In this document: positions 46,601 through 60,370 of the stretch, piece after piece
Numbering within the stretch: position 1 is the first letter of the stretch
How the letters are laid out: each line of letters starts with the position of its first letter
Assembly (NCBI GenBank): GCA_016946835.1
Contig: JACVTC010000010.1
Span: forward strand, 1,543,501-1,607,500
Source: Neocallimastix lanati (nom. inval.)
Lineage: Eukaryota > Neocallimastigomycota > Neocallimastigomycetes > Neocallimastigales > Neocallimastigaceae
Reading direction: 5' to 3'
DNA length: 64,000 nt
Translations under genes and position numbers: made by a program
The notes under the pieces: model-generated
What the model saw: the letters and a program-made list of their open reading frames with translations, nothing else
The model's database searches: none
What the model was told of the DNA's origin: nothing

Positions 46601-48228
46601 AAATAATTAAACAATAAATAATTAAATAATAAAGTAATAAATAATAAATAATAAATAATAAATAATAAATAATAGATAATAAATAATTGAATAATGGAAT
46701 AATAAAATAATAGTTAAATAATATTTTTAATTTATATTTATTTTCAATTTTTTGAATATTAAACAAGTCCCAGATAGTTTTTATTTTATTTTATTTTTTT
46801 TATTTTATTTATTTTATTATAATTTTTTTTTATTTTCATATTTTCAAAAGAATAAAATGAAGGTGAAAAGTATCGATAAAAAAAAAAAAAAAAAAAAAGA
46901 TATTTAAAGTATTACTAAAAAAAATTAACAAATATTTAACAATATTAGTTAAAATGTAAAGAAAAATAAAAAAAAATTAAATAAATAAAATAAAAATTAA
47001 AATAAAATAAATAAATGAATAAATAAATAAATAAATAAATAAAATGTGATACATTTATTATTTAGAAAAAAAAAATAAACAAAAACTTTAAATTTCATTT
47101 TATCTAAACTATTAAATGTTGACCATACTAAATAATATATAACTATAAATATTAAAATTTTAATTTTTTTTTTTTTTTATTTTAATTATAATCAATGAAG
47201 TTTTAATAAAATAAATAGTATTATGATTCATAAATTTTATCATAGATTATAAATTAAAATGAATTAATCCAACCAATGAAATAATTCTATTTACTCTGAT
47301 TGAAATTAATTAAATAATAATATTTTTTTATTTTTTTTTATTTATAAAAATTTTATATATTATACAATAAAATATATAAATATACAATATAATATATCTA
47401 AATATAAATATAAATAAAAATATAAATAAAAATTATATAGATATATATATATATTTTTTTTTGAAAAAAGAAAATATCCCATTTTTATATATATATAAAT
47501 TTATCTTTTAATCTATAAAGTATTATATAGTAATTCATATTAATACATATATTATTTATATAATTACATATTATTGTATATTTTATTTTAGTATTATTTT
47601 TTTGAAAGGTAATACGAAAAGGTCATTGATGGATCCCACATCTTTGGATAGGTCTCTTTTTTTTTTTTTTTTAAGTCTTTTTTTATTTTTATTTTTATTT
47701 TATAATAAATAACAAATAATTGAATAATTAAATAATTGAATAATTGAATAATAAAAAAGAGTATTTATTAATAAATAATAAATAATAAATAATTGAATAA
47801 TAAGAAAAGTATTTATTAATAAATAATAAAAAGAGAATTTATTAATAAATAATAATAAAATAATAAAAAGAGTATTTCGTTATTAAATAATACAAAAGAG
47901 AATTTATTAATAAAATAATAACTAAATAATTGAATAATAAATATTATTTAATTATTTATTAATCAATATCAATTATATTTTTATTATTTATTTATTTAAT
48001 TTTTTTTTTATTATTTTAATTATTTTAATTAGTTTAGTTGTAACAACTTTTTTTTTTTTTTTTTTTTATTATTTAATAATAATAATAATTAATAATAATA
48101 ATAATATTAATCATATAATGAAGTAGGAAAATCATATAAAATAACAAAAAAAAAAAAATAAATATAATCTTAGTGAAAAAAAAAAAAGATGTAATAGAGA
48201 GAGAGAGAAAGAAGGAAAGTAAAAAAAA

Positions 48229-48260
<32 letters not shown>
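43661..48260. repeat. AT desert with period-7 AATAAAT arrays and AAAGAGTATTTATTAATAA cassettes
   Basis: No gene. Long period-7 arrays at 44040-44400, 45105-45235 and 46470-46690. The cassette AAAGAGTATTTATTAATAA recurs near 44112, 44172, 44226, 45862, 45940, 47755 and 47860, always beside AATAAAT runs. Small reading frames here are repeat artefacts. Confidence 0.7.
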
Positions 48261-48261
<1 letters not shown>

Positions 48262-48268
48262 GATTTTT

Positions 48269-48420
48269 AAGTTGGTAACCAACTTTCTAAAGACTGTAGT
48301 GATATCATGGTATGGAGGTAGTAGTGGTAGAGTGATGATGTCGTAGTATAATTTTGGATAGCGTTGGATATATAGAGTTGGATATAATAGAGTTGGATAT
48401 TTTGCACTATTGGTACTTTA
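48269..48420. other. Palindrome plus GTTGGATAT direct repeats
   Basis: AAGTTGGTAACCAACTT (48269-48285) is a perfect 17-bp palindrome. It is followed by a GC-richer stretch and three copies of GTTGGATAT at about 16-18 bp spacing (48363-48402). No ORF. It lies about 1.3 kb past the galM stop. Confidence 0.45.
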
Positions 48421-48454
48421 TATTCCATTAGCTTTTTATTTATTTATTTATTTT

Positions 48455-48507
<53 letters not shown>

Positions 48508-49081
48508 TTATCTATCTATCTATCTATTTATAATTGGGTAATCCAAAATTTTTTTATTTTTTTTTTTCTTTCATTTTTTTTTTTTTTTTAACCGTTGTCA
48601 TTATTGCCAAAAAAACATCTTTTTTCTTTTTTTTTTTTTTTTTTTTTGGTAAAGTCTTTTTCTCTCTATCGTTTTTTTTTTTTTTTTCTTCAAATTTAAT
48701 TTAATTTAATTTATTTTTTATTTTATTTATATATATATATAAAGCCATAGTCTTCGTCTTATTAGCCTTGATTAATTTTTCTTGTCCATATTCTCTATCC
48801 CAAGTAAAAAAAAAAAAAGTCATTGTAAAACTTTTTTTTTTTTTTTTTTTAAATAAATTTCCATTCAAAAAAAAAAAAAAAAAAAAAAAAAAGTGAAATG
48901 CCCCTTTCCGTCTTACCTACATTCATCTATAAGATTTAAACTATTCTTATTTTCTATAATATTTATATATATATATATAGATCCATTAATAATTTTTTAA
49001 TATCCTATAAACACTCCTACCTTTTCTTTTTTTTTTCTTTAATTAACACATATATTTGAAAAAAAAATTAAAATTTTTAAC

Positions 49082-49121
<40 letters not shown>

Positions 49122-49704
49122 TTATTTATTTATTTATTATTTGCAATATTTTTTTTTTAATTTTTATTAATTATGACTTTTTCATTCTTGTCATTCATTC
49201 TAATAAAACTAATAATAGAGAGAATATTAATATCATATTAATTTTTTTTTTTATTTATACAAATATTATTATGAAAGGAACAATAGAATTGCATTTTATT
49301 TACATAAATTATAAAAAAAAAATATAAACTTGTTTCCCCTTTTTTTTTTATATATATTTACATTGAAATATATTTATAAATATATATTATATATTAGGTA
49401 AAAAATATAAAAAAAATTAATTATTTAATTTTTTTTTCTTTTTTTCCTTTTTTTAAATATATATAATATATATTTATTTTTTAATTTTTATTATTATTAT
49501 TTTTTTTTTCATCTATTCTATTAATATTATAAACTATTATTATTATTATTACTAATATTAATATTAATATATTTATATATATTTTACTTTTTTATTTGAC
49601 GCTCCAAAGATTATTAGGTGATATTCTTTATTTTAGCTTTGGTTTGGGGTTCAATTATTCTCTTTTTTTTTTTTTTTTTTACTTTATTTTATATTAAAAG
49701 GCAT
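48421..49704. other. AT-rich 3' flank of aldose 1-epimerase
   Basis: A (TA)n run at 48472-48500, many T and A homopolymers, no gene. A few slightly complex bits (48745-48800, 48895-48950) are not recognised. Confidence 0.45.
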
Positions 49705-50760
49705 TTAAATAAATTTGTAGATAGTTTCAGAGTGGTATGGTTCATTAGCCTTCTTAATTGGACTAACAAATCTCTTGTCATTAACACTGTTTGGGAAGAA
49801 TTGAGTTTCTAAACAGAAGGCACCTCTGAAATCATATTGGAATCCATTCTTACCCTTAATTGGTTCCATGTTGTTACCAGAGTAGAATTGAACACCTGGA
49901 AGATCAGTGTAAACTTCCATGGTACGACCATCACACTTAGCACAAGCAATCTTTTGAAGTTGATGGTTGTAGTTGTCAACACAGAAGTTGTGATCGTAAC
50001 CCTTAACCATGGTCATTTGAGTCCATTTATCATCAATTCTTTCACCAATCTTATGTGGAGTAGTGAAATCCATAGCAGTTCCCTTAACTTCAATTAAGTT
50101 ACCGGTTGGAATAGCTCCGGAATCAATTTCATTAAAGTGAGAAGCATTAAGCCAAAGTTCGGTATCGAAGACACCAGCCTTACCGGCATCGTGACTAGCT
50201 AAGTTGAAGTAACTGTGGTTAGTAACGTTTAAGACGGTAGCCTTGTCACTGGAACCATCATAGGTAATCTTAATTTCATTATCTGGAGTTAAGGTGTAGG
50301 TGACGCTCATCTTAATGTTACCTGGAATACCAATTAAACCATCTGGCATTTCATAGGTGAAACGAACAGCATTTTCCTTTGGAAGAATTTCACCATTCCA
50401 AATTTGTTTGTGGAAACCTTTAACGAAACTGGAGTGAAGGTTGTTCTTACCATCGTTGGCATCAATCTTGTACTTGTTACCATCAATAGTGAATTCAGCA
50501 TTGGCAATTCTGTTAGCGTTTGGACCAACAGTAGCACCAAAGAAGGCTGGATTTTCTTCGTATTCAGCAACAGTATCGAAACCGAGGACAACATCCTTAA
50601 CTTCACCCTTGTCGTTCTTAACTAAACATTTAACTAAAATAGCACCGATATTAGTGACAACAATTTCAACGTTCTTTCCGTTCTTGATGGTGTAAAGGTA
50701 AACATCCTTACCATCCTTAGTTTTACCGAAATCACTCTTAACAATATTTCCAGTACTCAT
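49705..50760 (-). CDS. galM: Aldose 1-epimerase (mutarotase)
   Basis: 351 aa, full length for the GalM family. It interconverts alpha and beta anomers of aldoses in the cytosol. Catalytic acid H182 (TNHSYFNL), catalytic base E318 (CLETQFFPNSVND), H109 (NNLHS), R84 (GPNANRIA) and D256 (GYDHNF) are all visible. No signal peptide or intron; codon bias is strong, as in xylA. In this setting it may speed anomer exchange of xylose released by GH43 before isomerisation (xylose isomerases prefer the alpha-pyranose form); glucose or galactose are equally possible substrates. The start MSTGNIVKSDFGK fits the family and has an A-rich leader. Confidence 0.95.
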   Translation of the reverse strand: MSTGNIVKSDFGKTKDGKDVYLYTIKNGKNVEIVVTNIGAILVKCLVKNDKGEVKDVVLGFDTVAEYEENPAFFGATVGPNANRIANAEFTIDGNKYKIDANDGKNNLHSSFVKGFHKQIWNGEILPKENAVRFTYEMPDGLIGIPGNIKMSVTYTLTPDNEIKITYDGSSDKATVLNVTNHSYFNLASHDAGKAGVFDTELWLNASHFNEIDSGAIPTGNLIEVKGTAMDFTTPHKIGERIDDKWTQMTMVKGYDHNFCVDNYNHQLQKIACAKCDGRTMEVYTDLPGVQFYSGNNMEPIKGKNGFQYDFRGAFCLETQFFPNSVNDKRFVSPIKKANEPYHSETIYKFI

Positions 50761-51128
50761 TTTAGTTCTTTTCTTTTTTTTATTTTAAATTATTATTATT
50801 ATTTATTAATTCTATTTTTTTTTTATTATTTTTTTTTGGTATAATTTGTTTTTATTTTATAGTATATATTATAATATTTATATAATGATATATATATGTA
50901 AGATATAATAATAATAAAAAAATAATAAAGATAATTAAAAATAAAAAAATTAGTATTATAAAATATTAAAAAAAATATATATAATATATAATGGTTACTT
51001 TATTTTTATTTTATTTTATTTATAAAACTTTTTAAATATATTTATAAACTTTTTATTTATTTATTTTTATTATTTTTAAAAAATATGTACTTTTATATAT
51101 TTAAATCAATAACAACAATAATAATAAA

Positions 51129-51230
51129 TAAAAGTAAAAGTAAATGTAGAAATAATATAAAATACAATAATAATAAATAAATGTAAAAGTAAAAGTAAAT
51201 GTAGAAATAATATAAAATACAATAATATTA
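51129..51230. repeat. Tandem duplication of about 53 bp
   Basis: AAAAGTAAAAGTAAATGTAG followed by AAATAATATAAAATACAATA occurs twice in direct succession, nearly identical. Confidence 0.8.
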
Positions 51231-51714
51231 TATAAATAATTATATCTTATTACTATCTTAAGTTAATTGCTAAAACAAATATAAATAAATTTACAAACGT
51301 TGGTGGTTTACTTACAATAATTTGAAATAATTTAATAGTTTGTTTAATTATAGAATGAAAAAAAAAAATAAAAAATTAAAAAAAAAATTAAAAATTTTTT
51401 TTAAACTTTTTTTTTTATTATATATATATAATTTTTTTTTTTTTTTTATTTAAATTATGTATATCATTTCATTTCATTTCATCTAATTATTATTATTATT
51501 ATTAGTATTATCATTTTTTTATTTGGGCCTAATTGACTTTTTGGCTAAATCGAATCTCTAATAATTTTTTGAGTCATACTCTACCATAATTAATTTTTTC
51601 CTTTTTTGTATATAAAACTATCTTAATTTTGTTAATCCTATATTTTATTTTGTATATTAAAATAATAAATCAATATATAACTATGTTTACCATCACCAAT
51701 AATAAATAATTAAA

Positions 51715-51910
51715 TAATAATAAAAAGATTATTTATTAATAAATAATAACTAATAAATAATAATAAAAAGATTAAATAATAACAAAAAGATTATTTATTA
51801 ATAAATAATAAATAATTAAATAATGATAAAAGATTATTTATTAATAAATAATAAATAATTAAATAATGATAAAAGATTATTTATTAATAAATAATAAATA
51901 ATTAAATAAT
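51715..51910. repeat. Tandem copies of an AAAGATTATTTATTAATAA cassette
   Basis: At least four copies of AAAGATTATTTATTAATAA with AATAATAAATAATTAAATAA spacers, a variant of the AAAGAGTATTTATTAATAA cassette found around 44-48 kb and 55 kb. Confidence 0.75.
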
Positions 51911-52509
51911 TATAATTAATATTTACAATTTATAATATTAATATTTTTTTCATAATGTCATATTATTATTATTATTAATATTATTATTTTTTCATAATTA
52001 TTTAATTATTAATTTTTATTATTTTTAATTATGATTTATTTCAATTTTTAATTATTTTAAATATTTGGATAAAAAAGGAAATTATTTTAATTAATCTTCT
52101 CTAATTAATTAATTAAATGATTTAAAAAAATAAATATAGTGTATGCTACATGATTATGATACGAATCCCGTGATACTCATTTTTTGTGGCACATTAAAAT
52201 TAAAATTTCATATTAAATGGAAATTTTTTTTTAAAATAAAATAAATAAATAAAAAAGAAAAAAGAAAAAAGATAATTAATAATACTAAATAAGGATTATT
52301 AAAATTAAAATGGATAAAATTTAATTAATCATTATTATATTGGATATTAGATAATTAATAGGACATAGAATTATTGGAGTATACTGTTAATATATGCAAT
52401 CATTTTAGATATACAGGAGGTAAGAATATTCTTAACTACTATTTTTGTATATATTTATTATTTATTATTTATAATCTTTTTTTTTATATTTATTAATTAT
52501 TAATTATTT

Positions 52510-52745
52510 ATTTATATTTCCATATTTTATATATTTCCATATTTTATATATTTCCATATTTTATATATTTCCATATTTTATATATTTCCATATTTTATAT
52601 ATTTTATATAATTTATTATTTTCATATTTTATATATTTTATATATTTCTATATTATTTTCTATATTTTCTATATTTTCTATATTTTCTATATTTCCATAT
52701 TTTATATATTTTATATATTTTCTATATTTTCTATATTTTCTATAT
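52510..52745. repeat. 17-bp then 10-bp tandem repeats
   Basis: ATTTCCATATTTTATAT repeated about five times (52510-52600), then TATATTTTC units of about 10 bp to 52745. Confidence 0.8.
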
Positions 52746-55134
52746 TTTTACAATTTTATTATTTATAATTAATAAAATATTTTATTTTATTTTTTTATAT
52801 ATTTTTTAATATTCCTTATGTTTTATTATTATTATTTTCTTTTTAAAAGTTAAAAATGTTAAAATATTTTTAAACCTTTTTTGAACATTTTTTAAAACAT
52901 TTTTAAATAATTATTTTTTAGATTGTTATTAAATATTTAACTTTTTTTATATATTTATTCTATTTTTATTTTTTTTTTTTTTATATTTAAATAAATAAAT
53001 AAATAAAATTTTTTTTTATCATCATTGAAAATAATTTAATTTTTTTTGTTAAGATTTTTATTTCATAATAAATTTTATTTTAAAATTTATCAATATTGAA
53101 AAAATGAATAAATAAATAAATGAATAAATAAATAGATAAATACAACTTTTACTATGTTTATTTATTTTTTTTTTATTCCTTTCCTTTTTATTTCAAAAAC
53201 TATTATTATGATAAATAATAAATAATAAATAATGAGAAGCGTAGCGTATTTAACAGTAACTAATTAATAATAAAAGGAATATTTTAGTAGGAGATAATTA
53301 ATAAATAGTAAGAAGTAAGATAAAAACTAATAATAAATAATGGTAATAATAATGATTTATCAATTAATTGAGCATAATAGTAAATAATAACTTTAAATAA
53401 TTTAATAAATAAAAAAAATGAAATTTTTTTTGATTTTAATTAAATAATTATATATATATTTATAACATTTTTTGGGAATTGCCTAAAAAAAATAAATATT
53501 CATTATTTTATTATTTATTTATTTATTCATTTATATAAATCCTATAATATATGGAATCGATAGAATAAATTTATTTAATTGCCTTTGCTTTTTATTTATT
53601 TATTCATTTATTTATTTATTTGTTTTTGAAAAACCAAACCCTTTCTTTATTTTAACTTTTTTTACTATCTTATTGTGTTCTATGGTATCCTATGGTATCC
53701 TATTAATCATTAAATCATTGACCATTATAATAAATAAACAAATATAAAGAATATAATAAAAATATATTATATTAAATTATATTTAATTATATTATATTTA
53801 ATTATATTATATTATATTAATATTTTCCTATTGATTTAAACTTTATTTTTTATATATTTATTTATTAATTTAATATCATTAACATTTCAAAAAAAAAAAT
53901 AATTAGTTCTCCCTACTGTACAGATTAACTTTTTTTTTTATTTAAAATAAAATAAAATAAAATAATTTATATAATGTCACATCACATGATCACTTGATAA
54001 AATATACTCCACCTTTTAAATGTTAATATATAAATAAATTAATATTTAAATAATGAAAATCTTTATTTAAATAATATATAAAATATATATATAATAGATT
54101 TATATTTATATTTATAATATATTTATAATATATTTAATTAATAGTAAAGATCTATTACTTTTTTCGTTAAGTAAAAGTTTTTTAATAATTAAACTTTAAT
54201 TATTATGATATTTATTAATTTGATATGCATTAGCAATTTTAATTAAAAAAAAATAGATTTATATATATGTATTAATTATTAATTTAAATAAATATAATTT
54301 AATAAAAAAATAATCAATAATAAAATGTTACATCAGTTACATCATAATTTTCATTGACTATATATGTTAATTTTTGATGCTTTTGTTGTTTTTTTTTTAT
54401 TTATTTATGAATTGATTTATTTAATTTTCTATTTTTTTATATATTGATAATAATAAAAATTTAAATTAAAAAAAAAAGTTTATTAAATAAAGTATTTCTT
54501 TTCAAATAGAATTATTTGGAAACATGCGATAAAAAATAAAAAAAATTTGATAATAATAATAAGTTAAATTAATAAATTAATAAATTCATATTAATGAAAA
54601 AAAAATTATTTTAATTAATATTTAATATTTTAATAAAATGTCAAATAAACCAAAAATAAATAATTTAATTTAAATAAGTATTAATAAATAAATTGATTTT
54701 ATTATATATATTTATAATTATAATATATTTCAGATAATAAATAATAATATATTGATACTGCATATAATATTTTTATTAAATTTGTTAAATATAAAAATAT
54801 ATATAATATATTATTATTAGATAATATATTATAGTAAATAAGATTATGACCTTTTTTTTATTTCTTTTTTTTAATGAATAATTACATTCTATTTATTTAA
54901 TTTTTATTGGATAATCATCTGTCCATTTATTAATAAAATTTAATTATTTTTTAAAGTTTTTATTATATTATTTTTTTTAGTATCTCCCCTTTTAAACTTC
55001 TAATATATAGTGTAATACAGTTTTTATATTTAATCATTATACTTTGGAATAAAAGGAATAATAAATAAAAATTGAATGGCTAATATGTATAATCCATAAA
55101 TAGATAGTAGATAATCGATTTAAACAAGATAATC

Positions 55135-55490
55135 GATGATAATTAAATAAATAAATAATAAAAAAGAAGTATTTATTAATAATTAAATAATAATAAAGAG
55201 TATTTATTAATAATTAAATAATAATAAAGAGTATTTATTAATAATTAAATAAATAATAAATAAATAATAAAAAAAGAAGTATTTATTATTTATTAATAAA
55301 TAACAAATAATAAAAAAGAAGTTTTTAATAATAAATAATAACTAAAAGAAAGAATAAAAAAAGTATTTATTAATAAAAAAAAAAAAAAAAAGTATCTAAT
55401 AAATAATAAAAAAAAAAAAGTATTTATTAATTGAATAATAAAAAAAAAAAAGTATTTATTAATTGAATAATAAATAATTGAAGAAATCCA
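55135..55490. repeat. AAGTATTTATTAATAA cassette cluster
   Basis: Eight or so copies of AAAAGAAGTATTTATTAAT or AAAGAGTATTTATTAATAA in the same orientation, spaced by ATTAAATAATAAT. Confidence 0.7.
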
Positions 55491-57758
55491 ATTTAAATTT
55501 TTTTTTTTTTTAACTTTTTTTTTTACTTTTTTTTTTTAAAGTTTTTTACTTTATTTTAATTATTTTAAAAAGTTTCAAATGATTTAATAAAAGTTTAAAG
55601 AAAAAATATTCAATTATTCAAATATTTTATTATTATTTTATTATTATTTAATTATATATATTTTTTACTCTATTTTTATTATTTATTTGATTAAAAATTA
55701 TAATTAATAATAATAATAATAATAATAATTTTTTTTTTTTTTTACTAATTTTTAATAGTTTTTATTTATTTATTTATTTATTTATTTCGACCTTTTTAAT
55801 TATTATTTCCTTAATTCATTTTTATTTTCATTTTTATTTTGAAATAATAATGATCGTTGGAGGATGGTTCGTTGAATGTTTGTGAACGGTTTTGGTAATT
55901 TCGGTTGGTTTGAGCGAAATTAAAAAAAAAAAAAAAATAAAAATAAAATTGAATAAAATAATAATTATAATTATAATTATAATTATTTATTATTATATAT
56001 TATTATTTATTATTATTATTATTTATTATTATTATTTATTATTTATTATTATTATTATTATTTTTTAAAAAGATGGTACTATAAAAATTTTTAAAATTTT
56101 TATTATCAATTACAAAATTATAAATGATAAAATTTTTTTACTTTTTTTTTTTTACATATTTTTTTTTTTAATAGGTTATCGATGACAACAAAATTAAATT
56201 TTGTTTGTTTGTTTGTTTGTTTTTTATGTGGTTTAAAAAAGAATTAAAAAAAAAAAAAAAAAAAAATTAACAGATGATTTAAATGATGCTTATTTTATAA
56301 GAAGGAATACTAAAGGAATTGATAGAGGGGAGAATAGAATCATCAATAGACAATACAAATAACAATAAAAATACATTAGAGTAATGATAAGACTGATTAT
56401 TTATTAATAAGAGTAGGGATTTATAAGGGTAGGAATTAATAAAAAGTCATAAGAGTAGAGTAATAAGAATAATAAGAATATATATTAAGAGTAATAAGAA
56501 TATTTATTAATAAATAAAAAAAAGAAAAAAATAATAAAAAAATTAAAGAGTAATAAAAAGGAAAATTTAATTTAAAACTTAAAACTTTTATTTTACTTTT
56601 TTTTATTTTTTTTTTTAGGTTAAAAAAAAAAAAAATAAAAATAAAAAAAAAAAAAACATGAAAGTAAAATAAAATAAAATAATGTAGAAAAGAAAAGAAT
56701 AGATAAAAGTAGAGAAGAATAAAATAAAGTAGAAAAGAAGTAGAATAGAATAGAATAAATATTGATATTAATATCATTTTAATGTAATGTAATAAATAAA
56801 ATACAAATAAAAATAAAAATAAAATTATAGATAAATCTTTAAATTAAAACCACAAAACAGCTCTATAGAATATAAGAGGGGGTATTAAATTAATCATAGA
56901 TAAATAAAAAGTTTTTAGTTTAATTTTTTTTTTTTTTTTTTTTTTTTTTCTTTTTTTCCTTTAAAAAATAATAATTAATCTTCAATAATTAAATAATTAA
57001 ATGATTAATTAATTAATTAATTAATTAATAAGAAATAAATAAATTGGTTGATTGTTACTTTTATCATTCTATCAAGTCGATATTATTAGGATTTCCTTTT
57101 TTTTTTTTTTTTTATTCTTTTTTTATTCTTTTTTAAAAAAAAAAAAAATTTAAAATAGCTTTCCACCCCTCAGAAATAAACCTTGGATAATACAATACCA
57201 TTAAAAATTAATTAATTAATAAAATCAAATTAAAAACTTTATTTTTTACTTTAAACTAATCCTACCTAATAACAACTAATTATTTTTTTCCCCTTCAGTA
57301 ACATTTACAAAAATTTTATTAATTAATTCTCCTCAAAAATTCTAAATCAACTTTAAATTTAAATTTTCCACCGAAAATATTTGTAATAATACCCTAATCC
57401 AAAAAATTTCAATTTCACTTTCATTGTCTTTTTTTTTAATATTATTTACACAATAATTTACTAATTAAAAAGCCAAAAATCAACTTTTTTTTTAATTGTA
57501 TTATTTTTTTTATTAATTAATTTTTTTTATACATGAATTAATTATTTTATTTGCATTGTTTTTTTTTTACTACTTCTATTATTTTATTTTATTTACTTTC
57601 TTTATATTTTTTTAGAAATGAAAATAAAAAAATTTATAAAAGTCTTTTCTTCTAATATAAAGGATTATTAATTAAATGTTTTGCTTTTTGTAGTTTTTTA
57701 AATTTTTTTTTACAATTTTTCTTTTCCCTTTTTAAGTAGAAAAGGGGATTATTTTCCC

Positions 57759-57782
57759 AGTACTATTAATTTAATTAGTACT
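57759..57782 (-). other. Conserved hairpin downstream of xylA copy 2
   Basis: Arms AGTACTA and TAGTACT around a 10-nt AT loop, about 320 bp past the stop; counterpart of 13675-13698 with a swapped A-T/T-A pair. Confidence 0.5.
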
Positions 57783-58099
57783 TTTCTTCTTTTTTTAATC
57801 AAAATTGAAATTCAATCTATAGATCAAAAAAAAAAAATTTTACAACTTTATTTTACCAATTTATTAATAACTAAATATTTTTTTCATTTTATATATTTTT
57901 TTTCATTAAATGCTAATATTTAAAAAAAGGATATCTTTCTTTTTTATTTACATATATACAAAGTATTAATTTTAAATTTAAAAAAAGATATTCCTTTTAA
58001 TAGGCTTCTGAATTTTTTTTTCTCAATTCTTTCTTCTCTTTTAAAAGAAAAAAGAGTTTCAAAAAAAAAAACGAAAAGGATAAATTAAAATTAATTAAT

Positions 58100-59413
58100 T
58101 TATTGGTACATGGCAACAATAGCTTCGTAAAGTTCTTGCTTACCAGAGGTCTTCTTTGGTTCTCCGTTCTTCTTACCGTATTCGTAAACTTGTTCGAAAG
58201 TAAGCTTACCATCTTCAAAGTCCTTACCAATACCACTGTCGAAGGAAGCGTAACGTTCCTTCTTCATCTTGGTGTATGGAGATTCTTGAAGAAGCTTGGC
58301 AGCGTTTTCAAGAGCACGAGCCATGGCATCCATACCAGAGACGTGAGCAATGATGATATCTTCAAGATCAGTAGAGTTACGACGGGTCTTGGCATCAAAG
58401 TTGGTACCTCCAGTAGTGAAACCTCCACCACGGATGATTTCCATCCAAGCTTGGACAAGTTCGTATTGGTCAATTGGGAATTGATCAGTATCCCAACCGT
58501 TTTGGTAATCACCACGGTTAGCATCAATAGAACCGAGCATACCAGCATCAACAGCACAGGCAAGTTCGTGTTCGAAAGTGTGACCAGCAAGAGTAGCGTG
58601 GTTAACTTCAATGTTGACCTTGAAGTCCTTGTCTAAGTTGTGGGCTCTAAGGAAACCAATGACAGTTTCGGTATCAACATCGTATTGGTGCTTGGTTGGT
58701 TCCATTGGCTTTGGTTCAATGAGGAAAGTACCCTTGAATCCCTTGGAACGAGCGTAGTCACGAGCCATAGTAAGCATAGTGGCCATGTGTTCCTTTTCAC
58801 GCTTTTGGTCAGTGTTAAGAAGACTCATGTAACCTTCACGACCACCCCAGAAGACGTAGTTTTCAGCTCCGAGTTCAATACCGGCATCAATAGCGTTCTT
58901 AATTTGAACAATAGCACGGGCAACAACATCAAAGTCTGGGTTAGTAGAGGCACCGTTCATGTAACGTGGGTTACCGAAAACGTTGGCAGTACTCCAGAGA
59001 AGCTTAATACCAGTTTCCTTCTGCTTTTCCTTAAGGTAGGCAACAACAGCCTTGAGGTTGGATTCGTATTCTTCAATAGAGTTACCTTCAGAAACGAGAT
59101 CAACATCGTGGAAACAGTAGTGTTCAATACCAAGCTTGGTCATGATTTCAAAACCAGCATCAACCTTTTGCTTGGCAATGGCAATTGGGTCAGTACCTTG
59201 GTTCCATGGGAAAACCTTAGTACCAACACCGAATTGGTCAGCACCATCGGCGCAAAGAGTGTGCCACCAGGCCATGGCGAAACGTAACCAATCCTTCATT
59301 TTCTTACCCATAATTTCCTTTTCAGCATCATAGTAGTGGAAAGCTAATGGATTCTTGGAATCCTTACCTTCGAACTTAATCTTGCTGATTTCTGGGAAAT
59401 ATTCCTTAGTCAT
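58100..59413 (-). CDS. xylA: Xylose isomerase, copy 2
   Basis: 437 aa, same enzyme as the copy at 13.9-15.2 kb: 8 nucleotide differences, six silent and two in one codon changing L406 to F (CTT to TTC). All catalytic and metal residues (H102, D105, E233, K235, E269, H272, D297, D308, D310, D340) are intact, so both genes should be active. The near leader (TGATTTATTAATAATATA, then AAAAAAATATATAAAGTTAT on the top strand) is kept; further flanks are much more diverged than the coding part. Two copies would raise gene dose for a slow enzyme. Confidence 0.98.
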   Translation of the reverse strand: MTKEYFPEISKIKFEGKDSKNPLAFHYYDAEKEIMGKKMKDWLRFAMAWWHTLCADGADQFGVGTKVFPWNQGTDPIAIAKQKVDAGFEIMTKLGIEHYCFHDVDLVSEGNSIEEYESNLKAVVAYLKEKQKETGIKLLWSTANVFGNPRYMNGASTNPDFDVVARAIVQIKNAIDAGIELGAENYVFWGGREGYMSLLNTDQKREKEHMATMLTMARDYARSKGFKGTFLIEPKPMEPTKHQYDVDTETVIGFLRAHNLDKDFKVNIEVNHATLAGHTFEHELACAVDAGMLGSIDANRGDYQNGWDTDQFPIDQYELVQAWMEIIRGGGFTTGGTNFDAKTRRNSTDLEDIIIAHVSGMDAMARALENAAKLLQESPYTKMKKERYASFDSGIGKDFEDGKLTFEQVYEYGKKNGEPKKTSGKQELYEAIVAMYQ

Positions 59414-60370
59414 TTTGATTTATTAATAATATATTGGTAAAAAAATATATAAAGTTATGATTTTTTAATTTATTTGGGAAATTATTTGACTATTTATATT
59501 TTTTTTTTTTTTTTTTGTTTTTGTTTTTGTTTTGTTTTGTTTCGTTTTACTTATTAATTAAATAATTAAATATTATTTAATTAATAATATAATTTTTTTT
59601 ATTATATATTTTTTATTATTATTTTATTTTTCTTTGGATTATTTTCCAAATATTAAATTTATTTATTAAATAATTATATTAAATAATATAATACATTATA
59701 TTATGAATTATAATATAATAATATAAAATAATATAACACAATTATAATACTATTTAATTATGATATATTATAATCATAATATAAACTTATTTATTAATAA
59801 TCAATTTTATTATCTTTATCTTTATTATATAATATTATATATTACTCTATATATTTTTTAATTTCAATTTCAATTGAAATTAAAATTGAAATTAATTTAT
59901 TGAAACAATAAAAATTAATAAATATATCTATATATTACAATGGATATATAATATTAATATATTATATTATAAATATTGATCTTTCATATATATTAATTGA
60001 AAGACATTTAAATCCATCAATTATAAAAAAGCTTATTAATTTTGTATAAATAAACATTTAACATTACAAACCTTATTTAATATAAAATTTAATAATCAAC
60101 ATTTTATTAATTTAATTTAATGAGTTTAAAAAAAAATAACCATAAAAAAAATAAAAGTAGAAAAAATAAAAGTAAAATATAAAAATATAAAAATATAAAA
60201 ATATAAAAATAAATAAATAAATAAATAAAATGTATATAAAAAAATAATGTATATATAAATGTATATATAAATGTATATATAAATGTAGGTAAGAATGTAG
60301 GTAAGAATGTATGAATGTAGATAGGATCTACGGCACCTATCATTGCACTCAACTTTTCATAATTGTCCTT

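Larger units (their letters stand above)
50761..57560. other. AT-rich intergenic desert between galM and xylA copy 2
   Basis: No gene, RNA or LINE recognised in 6.8 kb. It holds simple and tandem repeats (listed separately) plus homopolymers. 55850-55920 (GATCGTTGGAGGATGGTTCG and on) and 56840-56890 are small, more complex islands without coding signal. Confidence 0.55.
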
